Assembly: GCA_035581425.1 (NCBI GenBank)
Contig: DATJVP010000132.1
Span: 1 to 20,870 of the forward strand
Origin: DASZHJ01 sp035581425
GTDB taxonomy: Bacteria > Pseudomonadota > Alphaproteobacteria > ATCC43930 > CGMCC-115725
Direction of reading: 5' to 3'
Length of the DNA stretch: 20,870 nt
Shown: one piece after another, positions 1 through 8,796 of the stretch
How the letters are laid out: each line of letters opens with the position of its first letter
Position numbering within the stretch: the first letter of the stretch is position 1
Position numbers and translations under genes: made by a program
Notes under the pieces: model-generated
Database searches by the model: none
What the model was told of the DNA's origin: nothing
The model's input: the letters and a program-made list of their open reading frames with translations, nothing else

Positions 1-1104
<1,104 letters not shown>

Positions 1105-1123
1105 GCGAGGAAAGAGCCGCGCC

Positions 1124-1576
1124 ATGGCGGACAAGGTCCAATTCGAGCTGGTCTCGCCGGAGAAGCTGCTGCTCTCCGTCGCGGTCGAGATGGTGGTGGT
1201 GCCGGGGGTCGAGGGGAATTTCGGTGTCCTGCCGGGACACGCGCTCTTCATCTCGGGCGTTCGTCCCGGCGTGATCGATGTCTATAACGGCGGCCAGGTG
1301 ACGGACCGGCTCTTCGTTTCCGGCGGCTTTGCGGAAGTGACGGCCGAGCGCTGCACGGTGCTCGCAGACGAGGCGATGCCGCTCGCCGCGATCGACCGCG
1401 GCGCGACCGAAGGCGAGTTCAAATCCGCCGAGGCCGAAATCGCGAGCATCGGTGATCGAATCGGCAAGATGCAGGGCGCCGAGCGCGACCAGGCCGCGAG
1501 CGAGCTCGCCGCTGCAACTTCCCGCCGGGGCATCGCCGAGGCCAAGCTTGCTGCCCTAGGTGCCTCTCCCCACTAG
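1124..1576 (+). CDS. atpC: ATP synthase F1 subunit epsilon
   Basis: Epsilon subunit of the F1 central stalk, which couples rotation and can inhibit ATP hydrolysis. The product is 150 residues. The ATG at 1124 is preceded by a GAGG-type ribosome site and gives the expected start MADKVQFELVSPEK. The N-terminal beta sandwich carries the family pattern VPGVEGNFGVLPGHA (about residues 26-40). The C-terminal third (about 85-145) is alanine- and glutamate-rich and helical. It lies 19 bases after atpD and is probably the last gene of the atp operon. No T-tract terminator is visible after it, only a weak GCCAA/TTGGC hairpin just past the stop. Confidence 0.97.
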   Translation: MADKVQFELVSPEKLLLSVAVEMVVVPGVEGNFGVLPGHALFISGVRPGVIDVYNGGQVTDRLFVSGGFAEVTAERCTVLADEAMPLAAIDRGATEGEFKSAEAEIASIGDRIGKMQGAERDQAASELAAATSRRGIAEAKLAALGASPH

Positions 1577-1701
1577 CCAAATCGGCTTGGCCGCCTATAA
1601 TTATCTGCGGTCGCGTCTGCCGGCGGGGGTCAGTGGCGGCGACCGTCCGGGAGGGGCGTTGCCCCTTGCACGTTGAACGTTGCAGGCGGAACGGAACGGC
1701 C

Positions 1702-2520
1702 ATGGGAGTCTGGACGCTCGACGATATCCCCTGGGACGAGTTCGACCGATCCAAGGTCGACTCCGAAGTCTTGCGCACGGTCAAGGCCGCGAGTCTGGTC
1801 GAGCAGAACGGCGCCGACTACGCGCAGTACCTCTGCAATGTCTTCCACGACGATCCCGAGTTCCAGCGAGTCGCGCGGCGCTGGGGCGACGAGGAGATCC
1901 AGCACGGCCAGGCGCTGGGACGCTGGGCGATGCTGGTCGATCCGGAATTCGATCACGCCCTGGCTTCCGAGCGGTTCACTCGGGGATTCCGCGTGAACCT
2001 CGACGTGCGTCACTCCGTGCGCGGCACGCGCTCGGGCGAACTCATTGCACGCTGCATCGTCGAGACCGCCACCAGCTCCTACTACACCGCACTCGCTGAG
2101 GCGACCGACGAGCCCGTGCTGAAGGCGATCTGTCAGCACATCGCCGCCGACGAGTTTCGCCACTACAAGCTCTTCTACTCGTATCTCAAACGCTATCTCC
2201 ATCGCGAGCGCATTGGCTTCTGGAAGCGCCTGCGCGTCGCTGCCGGCCGCGTCGTCGAATCCGAGGACGATGAGCTTTCTTACGCCTATTACGCCGCCAA
2301 TGAGAATGCCGCCGCCTTCGACCGTCGGCGCTACAGCAACGCCTACGCGAGCCGCGTCTACGTGCTCTATCGTAAGCATCACATCGAGCGCAGCATGGCC
2401 ATGATCTTCAAGGCCGTCGGGCTCAAGCCCAATGGGCGCCTCAATTTCCTGGCTGCGCGCATCGCCTGGACCTTCATGCACCTCCGCGCCGAGCGCCTAA
2501 GCCGCCGCCACGCCGCGTAG
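1702..2520 (+). CDS. Ferritin-like di-iron protein of unknown role
   Basis: A 272-residue helical protein with the metal-ligand layout of the ferritin-like/di-iron oxygenase superfamily: E34, then E65-x2-H68 (EEIQH), then E121, then E151-x2-H154 (DEFRH). That is one E...ExxH set per helix pair, as in acyl-ACP desaturase- or AurF-type four-helix bundles. The C-terminal part (about 190-272) is tyrosine- and arginine-rich and has no motif I recognise. The ATG at 1702 was chosen because the longer frame from a GTG at 1633 adds unlike, arginine-rich sequence; the ribosome site is weak (GGCGGA). A perfect TATAAT lies at 1596-1601 between atpC and this gene, but I find no matching -35. The substrate is unknown: an oxidase, a hydroxylase or iron handling are all possible. 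Confidence 0.75.
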   Translation: MGVWTLDDIPWDEFDRSKVDSEVLRTVKAASLVEQNGADYAQYLCNVFHDDPEFQRVARRWGDEEIQHGQALGRWAMLVDPEFDHALASERFTRGFRVNLDVRHSVRGTRSGELIARCIVETATSSYYTALAEATDEPVLKAICQHIAADEFRHYKLFYSYLKRYLHRERIGFWKRLRVAAGRVVESEDDELSYAYYAANENAAAFDRRRYSNAYASRVYVLYRKHHIERSMAMIFKAVGLKPNGRLNFLAARIAWTFMHLRAERLSRRHAA

Positions 2521-2603
2521 CCCCGCGCTAACCAAAAACTCGAACCGGCAAGACACCAAGTTCTTTCTCGCAGCGAAGCCGCAATCACTACTGATGGGAC
2601 AAC

Positions 2604-2624
2604 GCGCCCTGCGTCGAAGGGCGC
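2604..2624. terminator. Perfect 7-bp hairpin between convergent genes
   Basis: GCGCCCT (2604-2610) and AGGGCGC (2618-2624) form a perfect stem with a 7-base loop. It sits in the 112-base gap between the ferritin-like gene (+) and rppH (-), which end towards each other, so it could stop transcription from both sides. Neither side has a real T-tract, so it may be Rho-dependent or have no role in termination. Confidence 0.35.
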
Positions 2625-2632
2625 ACGGCAAG

Positions 2633-3124
2633 TCAGGTGCCGAGCTCCGCCGCGAATTCCTGCAGCAGATCTAGGTAGAGCTGGCGCTTAAAGGGAACGA
2701 TGAGGCGCGGCAGCTCCGCGGGGGGAACCCATTTCCAGGCGCGGAATTCCGGATGCTCCGTCGCGATGTCGATGTCGGTGTCGCGGCCGGTAAAGCGCAT
2801 CAGGAACCATTTCTGGCGCTGCCCGCGAAAGCGACCCTTCCACCTCCGCCCCGCGAGCTCCGTCGGGAGATCGTAGCTGAGCCACCCCTTGCTCTCGGCG
2901 ATCGGCGCTGCCTTGTCGGTGCCGATCTCCTCCTTGAGCTCGCGGAGCGCAGCCCGCAGCGGGGACTCGCCGGCGTCGATCCCGCCCTGCGGCATCTGCC
3001 AGGCATCGCCGGTGAAGTCGACGCGCTGGGCGACGAAGACACGTCCCTGCGGATCGAGCAGCATGATGCCAACGCCTTTGCGATAGGCACCTCCGTCGGG
3101 CACGCCCCTCGCATCCTTGGTCAT
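2633..3124 (-). CDS. rppH: RNA pyrophosphohydrolase, Nudix family
   Basis: RppH removes pyrophosphate from the 5' triphosphate end of mRNAs and so opens them to RNase E decay. The product is 163 residues. A full Nudix box lies at residues 47-69 (G-x5-E-x7-RELKEEIG), with the metal-binding glutamates E62, E65 and E66. The N-terminal AYRKGVGIML and the following FVAQR are typical of the RppH subgroup, as is KWFLMRF around residue 105. The ATG at 3124 overlaps the stop of the upstream deacetylase gene by four bases (ATGA), which suggests translational coupling and decides the start. It is the last gene of the minus-strand run; a perfect hairpin without a T-tract lies just beyond its stop. Confidence 0.95.
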   Translation of the reverse strand: MTKDARGVPDGGAYRKGVGIMLLDPQGRVFVAQRVDFTGDAWQMPQGGIDAGESPLRAALRELKEEIGTDKAAPIAESKGWLSYDLPTELAGRRWKGRFRGQRQKWFLMRFTGRDTDIDIATEHPEFRAWKWVPPAELPRLIVPFKRQLYLDLLQEFAAELGT

Positions 3125-4413
3125 CGCTGCGCTTCCGTCCGCTCGGTCTGGAGGTCCGCCACGGCGGAGACGGGCGCGAGCGCGATTCCTTTTTGCTCGA
3201 GACCGGCGGCCCAGCGCGCGATCCGCTCGATGGTGACGGGATAGCTGTCGCCCGCGGCGACGGCGATGCCGTTTTGCCGCGCGAGCGCCTCGAGGTCCGC
3301 AAGGCGCCCGTCGATCGCGTCGCGCGAGGCCTGCTGGTCGAGCGTGAGGTCGCAATAGGCGCGCGGCAGGCCGATCGCTCTCGCGAGCGCGGCGGCGACG
3401 CTCCGGTCGGTGACGCGCCGGTCAACGAACATGAGGCCGCGCGATTTGAGCTCATCGAGCACGGGCAAGAGGTCGCTTTTCGAGGTGGTGAAGCGCGAGC
3501 CTGCGGCGCTGATCGTCCCGACATAGCCGGTGACGCGGCTCAGCACCCATTGCGTCCGCTCGAGATTCTGCTTCGCCTCGAGCGCCACCAGCAGAGTATG
3601 CGGCCCGGGGTCGATGCGGGGATACTCGACCGGCTCCATTGCCAGCGACAGCAGCACCTCGTGCCCGGCCGCACGCGCGCGCTCGATCCACTCCTCGAGC
3701 CGCGGCGCATAGGGGTTGAAGGCGAGGGTGATGCCGCCGGGGAGGTCGTCGATCGCGGTCTCGGTCGCGGCGCTCGATTGCCCGAGCCCCGTCAGGATCA
3801 CGACGGCGCGCGGCCGACGGTCGCCGCGGTCGAAGGGGCGGGCATAGACCTGCCACGCCTTGCGCCCATCGGGGGCAATGACCGGGAGCGGGCCCTGCGT
3901 CCCGCGCTCGACGAGCGCGGGATCGGGGGCAGGCGTGAGCCCTTGGCCCTTGCTCGCGGGCGGCCGCGGCGAGGGTGGCACAGGGACTGCGGCTTGCTGC
4001 TGGGGCACGGGCGGCGCTGGGGCCGCTCCCAGCTGTGGTGTCGAGGCGGCTGGCGACGCAGCCGCGGGCGGAGTCGTCGGCGGGCTAGTGGGCGAGTTGG
4101 CAGGCGGAGCGGACGCCGGCCCGCTCGGGGAGGCAGCGGGGGGAGGTGCCGGCGCGGCGGGCGTCGGCGCGCTCTCGGCAGGGGGCTGCGGCGCGGGCGG
4201 AACCGGATCCGGTGCCGGCGGAGGCTTCGGCGGGGGCGGCACCGGGAGCGGCATGCTGAACGCCGGCCGGTGCCGCGCCGGCGACGCGTTCCGCGAAGCC
4301 CAATCGGCCCACCAGGCGAGGGCCGCGATGCAGGCGACAGCCGCAATCGCGGAGAGCGCGAGCCAGCGCGCGCTGCGCCCTCCGGACCGCTCAGCCGCGC
4401 CGCGTCGTGCCAC
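3121..4413 (-). CDS. Divergent polysaccharide deacetylase family protein (YibQ-like)
   Basis: A 430-residue membrane-anchored protein. One membrane segment (about residues 17-39, ending in LAWWADWA) follows a short arginine-rich cytoplasmic tail. A proline/alanine-rich linker of about 110 residues (50-165) then leads to a C-terminal domain of the divergent polysaccharide deacetylase family (about 178-425). Family patterns seen there are VILTGLGQS, the LPGGITLAFNPYA stretch, GHEVLLSLAMEP and the closing GIALAPVSA. The enzymatic role of this family is unsettled and an envelope function is inferred. The start is a GTG at 4413, 26 bases after ctpA. The stop overlaps the rppH start. Co-location with ctpA and an envC-like gene supports work in the periplasm or cell wall. 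Confidence 0.9.
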   Translation of the reverse strand: MARRGAAERSGGRSARWLALSAIAAVACIAALAWWADWASRNASPARHRPAFSMPLPVPPPPKPPPAPDPVPPAPQPPAESAPTPAAPAPPPAASPSGPASAPPANSPTSPPTTPPAAASPAASTPQLGAAPAPPVPQQQAAVPVPPSPRPPASKGQGLTPAPDPALVERGTQGPLPVIAPDGRKAWQVYARPFDRGDRRPRAVVILTGLGQSSAATETAIDDLPGGITLAFNPYAPRLEEWIERARAAGHEVLLSLAMEPVEYPRIDPGPHTLLVALEAKQNLERTQWVLSRVTGYVGTISAAGSRFTTSKSDLLPVLDELKSRGLMFVDRRVTDRSVAAALARAIGLPRAYCDLTLDQQASRDAIDGRLADLEALARQNGIAVAAGDSYPVTIERIARWAAGLEQKGIALAPVSAVADLQTERTEAQR

Positions 4414-4439
4414 CGCGATCCCGCCTCACCGGGTGCCGC

Positions 4440-5843
4440 TCACTTCGGCGGGGTGCGGTTGCCGAACATCGCAAGCCCGCGCAGCAGATCGACCGCACGC
4501 TCGAGCTGGTAGTCCTGCTCGGAGCCGGTGACGTCGGCGTTTGTGCCCGCAGGCTTCGAGCCGCCGCCCTGGCCGCTCTGATCGGCCGGGGGCGTTTGCG
4601 CCGGCGGCTTGTTGGCCTCGGGCTTGGGTGCGTCGGGCTTGTTGGCGTCGGGCTTGGGCGCGTCGGGGTTCGGCAGCGCGCCCTTGAGGTCCGCCTCGTG
4701 CCGGCCGTCGCCGGCGTCGACCTTCTCGATCTTGGCGGCCTCGACGACGATGTCGGGCTCGATCCCCTTGGCCTGGATCGAGCGGCCGGAGGGCGTGTAG
4801 TAGCGCGCGGTGGTAAGGCGCATGGCGCTGTGGTCGGAAAGCTCGATGATCGTCTGCACCGAGCCCTTGCCGAAGGTACGCGTCCCCATCAGCACCGCGC
4901 GATGGTGATCCTGGAGCGCGCCCGCCACGATCTCCGAGGCCGAGGCGGAGCCGCCATTGATCAGCACCACGACCGGAAGCCCGCCCGAAATCTCCTTGTC
5001 GGGCTGCGCGTTGTAGCGCTGCGCGCTCTGCGGCTTGCGGCCGCGGATCGAGACTATCTCGCCCTTGTCGATGAAGGCATTGGCGACGGCCACCGCCTGG
5101 TCGAGGAGCCCGCCTGGGTCGTTGCGCAGATCGAGGACGATGCCCGAGAGCTTGTTGCCGGACTGCTGCCGCAGGCTCTTGAAGGCCGCGACGAGGCCGA
5201 CGTCGGTCTGCTCGGTGAAGCTGGTGATGCGGATGTAGCCGATGTCGTTGCCGATCATGCGGAACTTGACGGACTGCACCGTGATCTTCGCGCGCGTCAG
5301 CGTCACGTCAAAGGGATCGCGGCCCTCGCGGCGTATCGTGAGCTTGATCGAGCTCCCGACGGGCCCGCGCATCTTCTCGACGGCCTCGCTCAGGGTGAGG
5401 CCCATGACGGGCTCGTTGTCGATCTGGACGATGAGGTCGTTGGTCTTGATGCCCGCGCGCGCCGCGGGCGTGTCGTCTATGGGTGCCACCACCTTGACGA
5501 GGCCGCCTTCCATCGTGACCTCGATACCGAGCCCGCCGAACTCGCCGCGCATGCTCGTCTGCAGGTCGCGGAAGTTGCGTGCGTTCAAGTAGCTCGAATG
5601 CGGATCGAGCGAGCTCAGCATGCCGTTGATCGCGGCTTCGATGAGCTGCTGATCGTTCACCTCTTCGACGTAGTCGGAGCGGATGCGCTCCAGCACCTGA
5701 CCGAAGAGATCGAGCTCGCGGTAGATGTCCTGCTTCTGCGGCGCAGCCGCGGAGGCGGAAGATTGTGCGAGAGCGTCGCCCATGGGCGACAGGAGGCAGA
5801 GGAAAGTTGCGGCGATTGCCGCTACCAGACCTTGACGCATCAT
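4440..5843 (-). CDS. ctpA: Carboxy-terminal processing protease, S41 family
   Basis: Periplasmic C-terminal processing protease of 467 residues. A signal peptide ends at about residue 26 (ALA/QS). A PDZ domain spans about 98-185 (GGLGIEV to VTLTRAK). The S41 protease core carries SASASE, with predicted catalytic S301, and FGKGSVQ, with K326. The 25-residue spacing is the same as the Ser-Lys dyad of E. coli Prc and Bacillus CtpB. The ATG at 5843 was chosen over one at 5876 because it gives an ATGA overlap with the upstream envC-like stop, an AAGG ribosome site eight bases ahead, and a clean signal peptide. The C-terminal tail contains a tandem proline/lysine-rich repeat. An M23-type cofactor gene next to a CTP is a common arrangement for envelope proteolysis. 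Confidence 0.95.
   Translation of the reverse strand: MMRQGLVAAIAATFLCLLSPMGDALAQSSASAAAPQKQDIYRELDLFGQVLERIRSDYVEEVNDQQLIEAAINGMLSSLDPHSSYLNARNFRDLQTSMRGEFGGLGIEVTMEGGLVKVVAPIDDTPAARAGIKTNDLIVQIDNEPVMGLTLSEAVEKMRGPVGSSIKLTIRREGRDPFDVTLTRAKITVQSVKFRMIGNDIGYIRITSFTEQTDVGLVAAFKSLRQQSGNKLSGIVLDLRNDPGGLLDQAVAVANAFIDKGEIVSIRGRKPQSAQRYNAQPDKEISGGLPVVVLINGGSASASEIVAGALQDHHRAVLMGTRTFGKGSVQTIIELSDHSAMRLTTARYYTPSGRSIQAKGIEPDIVVEAAKIEKVDAGDGRHEADLKGALPNPDAPKPDANKPDAPKPEANKPPAQTPPADQSGQGGGSKPAGTNADVTGSEQDYQLERAVDLLRGLAMFGNRTPPK
4605..4664 (-). repeat. Two tandem 30-bp repeats in the ctpA tail
   Basis: Copies at 4605-4634 and 4635-4664 match at 27 of 30 bases. In CtpA they encode DAPKPDANKP (residues 394-403) and DAPKPEANKP (404-413). 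They form a flexible proline/lysine-rich linker between the protease core and the conserved-looking C-terminal helix. The copy number may vary by slippage. Confidence 0.85.
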
Positions 5844-7108
5844 CCACTTACCTTTTGTTCGCGGGTCGCCAACCATGGCAACGGGTTTATCGGCTGGCCG
5901 TCATGGCGCAGTTCGAGGTAGAGACGGGGCTTCGGCTCACCTGAGGCCATGGTTCCGACCGGCTCTCCCGCCACCAGCCAGTCGCCCACCGCCCCGTCGA
6001 TCCGATCGAGACCCGCTAACAGGGAATGATATCCGTCGCCGTGCAGGATGATCAAGATTTGCCCGTAGCCCTTGAAAGGCCCGGCAAATTCGATGCGGCC
6101 GTCGAAGGGCGCCACCACCACGGCCCCAGGCCGCGTCACCAGGGTCAGGCCCTTGTTCGAGACGCCGAATTCGTTGAGCTCGCCATAGCGGACCGTAAGC
6201 GTGCCGCTCACGGGAAAGACCATCGCCCCCCGCGCCTTGGCGAAGGACCGGATGGTCTTGGGCTTGGTGGGATCGACCTCGACCGGCGCTGGGGCGCGCA
6301 CGTCCTCGCCGCGGCTTGGCGCTTCCGCCCGGGGTATGGCGGCAAGCCGCGCTTTCTCCTCGGCCTCGCGCTGCTCCGCCTCCTTGCGCTCGGCTTCGAG
6401 GCGGTCGATCAGTTCCTTGAGATCCTTTGCCTGCCCGGAGAGCTGGTCGAGCCGTTGGCGCGTCTGCTCCGCGCTTTTGAGCGCCTGCTCCCGGAGCTGG
6501 GTCTTGCGCTGGATCAGGGTCTCGATCCGCGCCCGTTGCATCGCGAGGCCTTGGCGCTCCTGGTCTAGGGCCAGCCGCTTCTGTCCGATCTCCGAGCGGA
6601 GCCGCTTGAGCTCGGCCAAGTCCCGGCTCAGCACCTGCGCCTCGGCTTGGAGCCGCGGCACGGTCGCGCCGAGGAGGAGGCCGCTGCGGATCGCGTCCTC
6701 CGGCGCCATGGGGCCGAGCGCCAGCGCTTCCGGCGGATTGCGCGCGAGCCGCGCGAGCGAGGCCAGAAGCTCAGCCTCATGCGCGCGGTCACGGGCGAGC
6801 GCGGCGGCCTTCGCAGCCTCGTCCGCGCTCAAGCTCTTGAGCTGACCTTCGATCTCCGTCGCCGCAGTCTCGTGGGCCTGCGCCTCCCCGGCCGCCTGTA
6901 CGCCGTCGGCGCGGAGATTGGCAAGCTCCTCCGCGAGCGCCTCGGCGGTCTGCTCGAGCTGCTGCTGCTGCGCGCGGCCCTGGTCGAGCTGCTGCTCGAC
7001 GGATTTGAGCTTCTCCTGCGGCTTCTCTTCAGCGGCGGCAGGCGTGAACGCGAGCAGGGCGCCCGCGAGCGCGAGGCAGGCGAGGAAAGGGCGGTCAGAC
7101 TGAGGCAC
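5840..7108 (-). CDS. EnvC-like murein hydrolase activator (degenerate M23/LytM)
   Basis: A secreted protein of 422 residues. It has a signal peptide (about 1-26, ending PAAA), long coiled coils (about 30-125 and 155-255, rich in Gln, Glu and Arg), an arginine/proline linker, and a C-terminal LytM domain (about 293-415). The LytM fold is recognisable (VAPFDGRIEFAGPFKGYGQ, then ILHGDGYHSLLAGL), but zinc ligands are missing. The usual HxGxD site reads NKGLT (N318), and the usual HLHFE reads RLYLE (R395, Y397). That matches EnvC-type activators, which switch on amidases rather than cut peptidoglycan themselves. The GTG start at 7108 overlaps gpmI by 14 bases and the stop overlaps ctpA by four. 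Confidence 0.9.
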   Translation of the reverse strand: MPQSDRPFLACLALAGALLAFTPAAAEEKPQEKLKSVEQQLDQGRAQQQQLEQTAEALAEELANLRADGVQAAGEAQAHETAATEIEGQLKSLSADEAAKAAALARDRAHEAELLASLARLARNPPEALALGPMAPEDAIRSGLLLGATVPRLQAEAQVLSRDLAELKRLRSEIGQKRLALDQERQGLAMQRARIETLIQRKTQLREQALKSAEQTRQRLDQLSGQAKDLKELIDRLEAERKEAEQREAEEKARLAAIPRAEAPSRGEDVRAPAPVEVDPTKPKTIRSFAKARGAMVFPVSGTLTVRYGELNEFGVSNKGLTLVTRPGAVVVAPFDGRIEFAGPFKGYGQILIILHGDGYHSLLAGLDRIDGAVGDWLVAGEPVGTMASGEPKPRLYLELRHDGQPINPLPWLATREQKVSG

Positions 7109-8672
7109 GGGCTTCGACGCGCGGCGCCGCCGCGCGCGAGATCAGCGGGTGCCCCGTCATCGCCTTGGGCTGCGGCAGTGCCAGCAGCGCGAGCAAGGTC
7201 GGCGCGATGTCCGCGAGCCTTCCGTCCTCGATCGCGGTGACGCCCGCGGGAGGGTTCACCAGCAAGAGCGGCACGGGATTGAGCGTGTGCGCGGTGTGCC
7301 GCTCGCCGGTCTCGGGATCGCGCATGGTCTCGGCATTGCCGTGATCGGCCGTGATGAGGAGCGTGCCCCCCGCGCGCGCGACCGCATCGGCGAGGCGTGC
7401 AAGGCAATGATCGACGGCCTCGACGGCCTTGATGGCGGCGGCGAGGTCGCCCGTGTGCCCGACCATGTCGGTGTTGGCGTAGTTGACGATGATGACGTCG
7501 AAGCGCTTGGCGTCGATCGCCTCGACGAGCTTGTCGGTCACCTCGTAGGCGGACATCTCCGGCTTCAGGTCGTAGGTCGCGACCTTGGGCGAGGGCACGA
7601 GAATGCGGGTCTCGCCCGGAAACTCCGTCTCGCGCCCGCCGTTGAAGAAGAAGGTGACGTGGGCATACTTCTCGGTCTCCGCGATGCGGAGCTGCGTCAA
7701 GCCCGCGCGCGAGATGACCTCGGCGAAGGTGTCGCTGAGATCGTCCGGTGGGAAGATCGTCGCGATGAAGGGATTGAGGGCGGTCGAGTACTCCGTCATG
7801 CCCAGCGCCGCCGCGGTCTTGACCACGCGCTTCCGCGCGAAGCCTGCAAAGCCGGGATCGAGCAGCGCCGCCAGAATCTCGCGCACGCGGTCTGCGCGGA
7901 AATTCGCCATCAATAGGCCGTCGCCGTCCCGCATCCCGGCATAGCCACCGACGGCGGTCGGGAGCACGAACTCGTCGCTCTCGCCCGCGTCGTAGCCCTG
8001 CTGGACCGCGGCGGGACCGTTGGGCGCTTGCCGGCCTTCGCCATCGACAAGGCAGCGATAGGCCTTCTCGACCCGGTCCCAGCGATGGTCGCGGTCCATC
8101 GCAAAGTAGCGTCCGGAGACCGTCGCGATCTCGACGCTCCGGAGATGCGCGATGTCCGCGACGAAGGAGGCCATGTAGGAATGTCCGGCCTTGGGCGGCG
8201 TGTCGCGCCCATCGAGGAAGGCATGCACACGAACCGCAAGCCCTGCCTCCGAGAGGAGGCGCGCCAGCGCTGCCATGTGATCCTGATGCGAATGCACACC
8301 ACCCGGGGAGAGCAGCCCCATCAGATGCACGGCGCCGCCGCTCTTCTTAATGGCGGCGATGAAATCGAGGAGGCGTGGAGTGCGCGCGAGCGAGCCGTCG
8401 GCGATCGCCTGGTCGATTCGCGGGAGGTCCTGCATTACCACCCGGCCGGCACCGATATTCGTATGCCCGACCTCGGAATTTCCCATCTGCCCGCGCGGCA
8501 GCCCCACATAGAGCTCGCTCGCCTGCAGGAAGGCGTGCGGGGAGGTCGCCATGAACCGATGCCAGGCCGGCGTCTTCGCCTCGCAGATGGCGTTGTCGGT
8601 GCATTCCGCGCGATGACCCCAACCATCGAGGATGCAAAGCACGACCGGGCGCGGCCGGGACGGGGCTGTCAT
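7095..8672 (-). CDS. gpmI: 2,3-bisphosphoglycerate-independent phosphoglycerate mutase
   Basis: Interconverts 3-phosphoglycerate and 2-phosphoglycerate in glycolysis, with two manganese ions and a phosphoserine intermediate. The product is 525 residues, near the family norm of about 510-515. Seen: CILDGWG with metal ligand D16, NSEVGH with catalytic S66, the HSHQDH and AFLDGRDTPP loop at about 127-160, ANTDMVGHTG (399-408) and TADHGNAE (441-448), which supply the remaining metal ligands. The ATG at 8672 starts the conserved PRPVVLCILDGWG; the frame stays open far upstream, but that part is unlike the family. There is no clear Shine-Dalgarno site, and a possible promoter lies only a few bases upstream. 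Confidence 0.97.
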   Translation of the reverse strand: MTAPSRPRPVVLCILDGWGHRAECTDNAICEAKTPAWHRFMATSPHAFLQASELYVGLPRGQMGNSEVGHTNIGAGRVVMQDLPRIDQAIADGSLARTPRLLDFIAAIKKSGGAVHLMGLLSPGGVHSHQDHMAALARLLSEAGLAVRVHAFLDGRDTPPKAGHSYMASFVADIAHLRSVEIATVSGRYFAMDRDHRWDRVEKAYRCLVDGEGRQAPNGPAAVQQGYDAGESDEFVLPTAVGGYAGMRDGDGLLMANFRADRVREILAALLDPGFAGFARKRVVKTAAALGMTEYSTALNPFIATIFPPDDLSDTFAEVISRAGLTQLRIAETEKYAHVTFFFNGGRETEFPGETRILVPSPKVATYDLKPEMSAYEVTDKLVEAIDAKRFDVIIVNYANTDMVGHTGDLAAAIKAVEAVDHCLARLADAVARAGGTLLITADHGNAETMRDPETGERHTAHTLNPVPLLLVNPPAGVTAIEDGRLADIAPTLLALLALPQPKAMTGHPLISRAAAPRVEARASV

Positions 8673-8680
8673 GAGGCCGT

Positions 8681-8709
8681 TATATAAAGGAAACCGCTCT
8701 GTCGTTAAA
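8681..8709 (-). promoter_or_regulatory. Possible promoter directly in front of gpmI
   Basis: On the minus strand, TTTAAC (8704-8709), 17 bases, then TATATA (8681-8686). The -10 is fair and the -35 poor (three matches to TTGACA). A start about seven bases after the -10 would fall near 8674, two bases before the ATG, giving an almost leaderless mRNA. The AT-rich patch stands out from its surroundings. Confidence 0.3.
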
Positions 8710-8796
8710 GGCACGCTCGCGTGAGAGACGCCGAACAGCGACTCGCCGGATTTTCCGGGCGTGCGTGGCAGCTCCGGCTCGGTCGCGGCGCGCGTT

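Noticed and set aside
3193..4531. Two plus-strand frames opposite the YibQ-like gene, glycine- and arginine-rich
   Set aside because: They come from the proline/alanine-rich linker read on the other strand.
4407..5921. About 500-codon plus-strand frame opposite ctpA
   Set aside because: It is the mirror of a well-identified protease gene and is leucine/arginine/valine-rich with no recognisable motif.
8748..8765. CCGGA/TCCGG hairpin downstream of the substrate-binding protein as a terminator
   Set aside because: Five pairs with a three-base loop and no T-tract on either strand.
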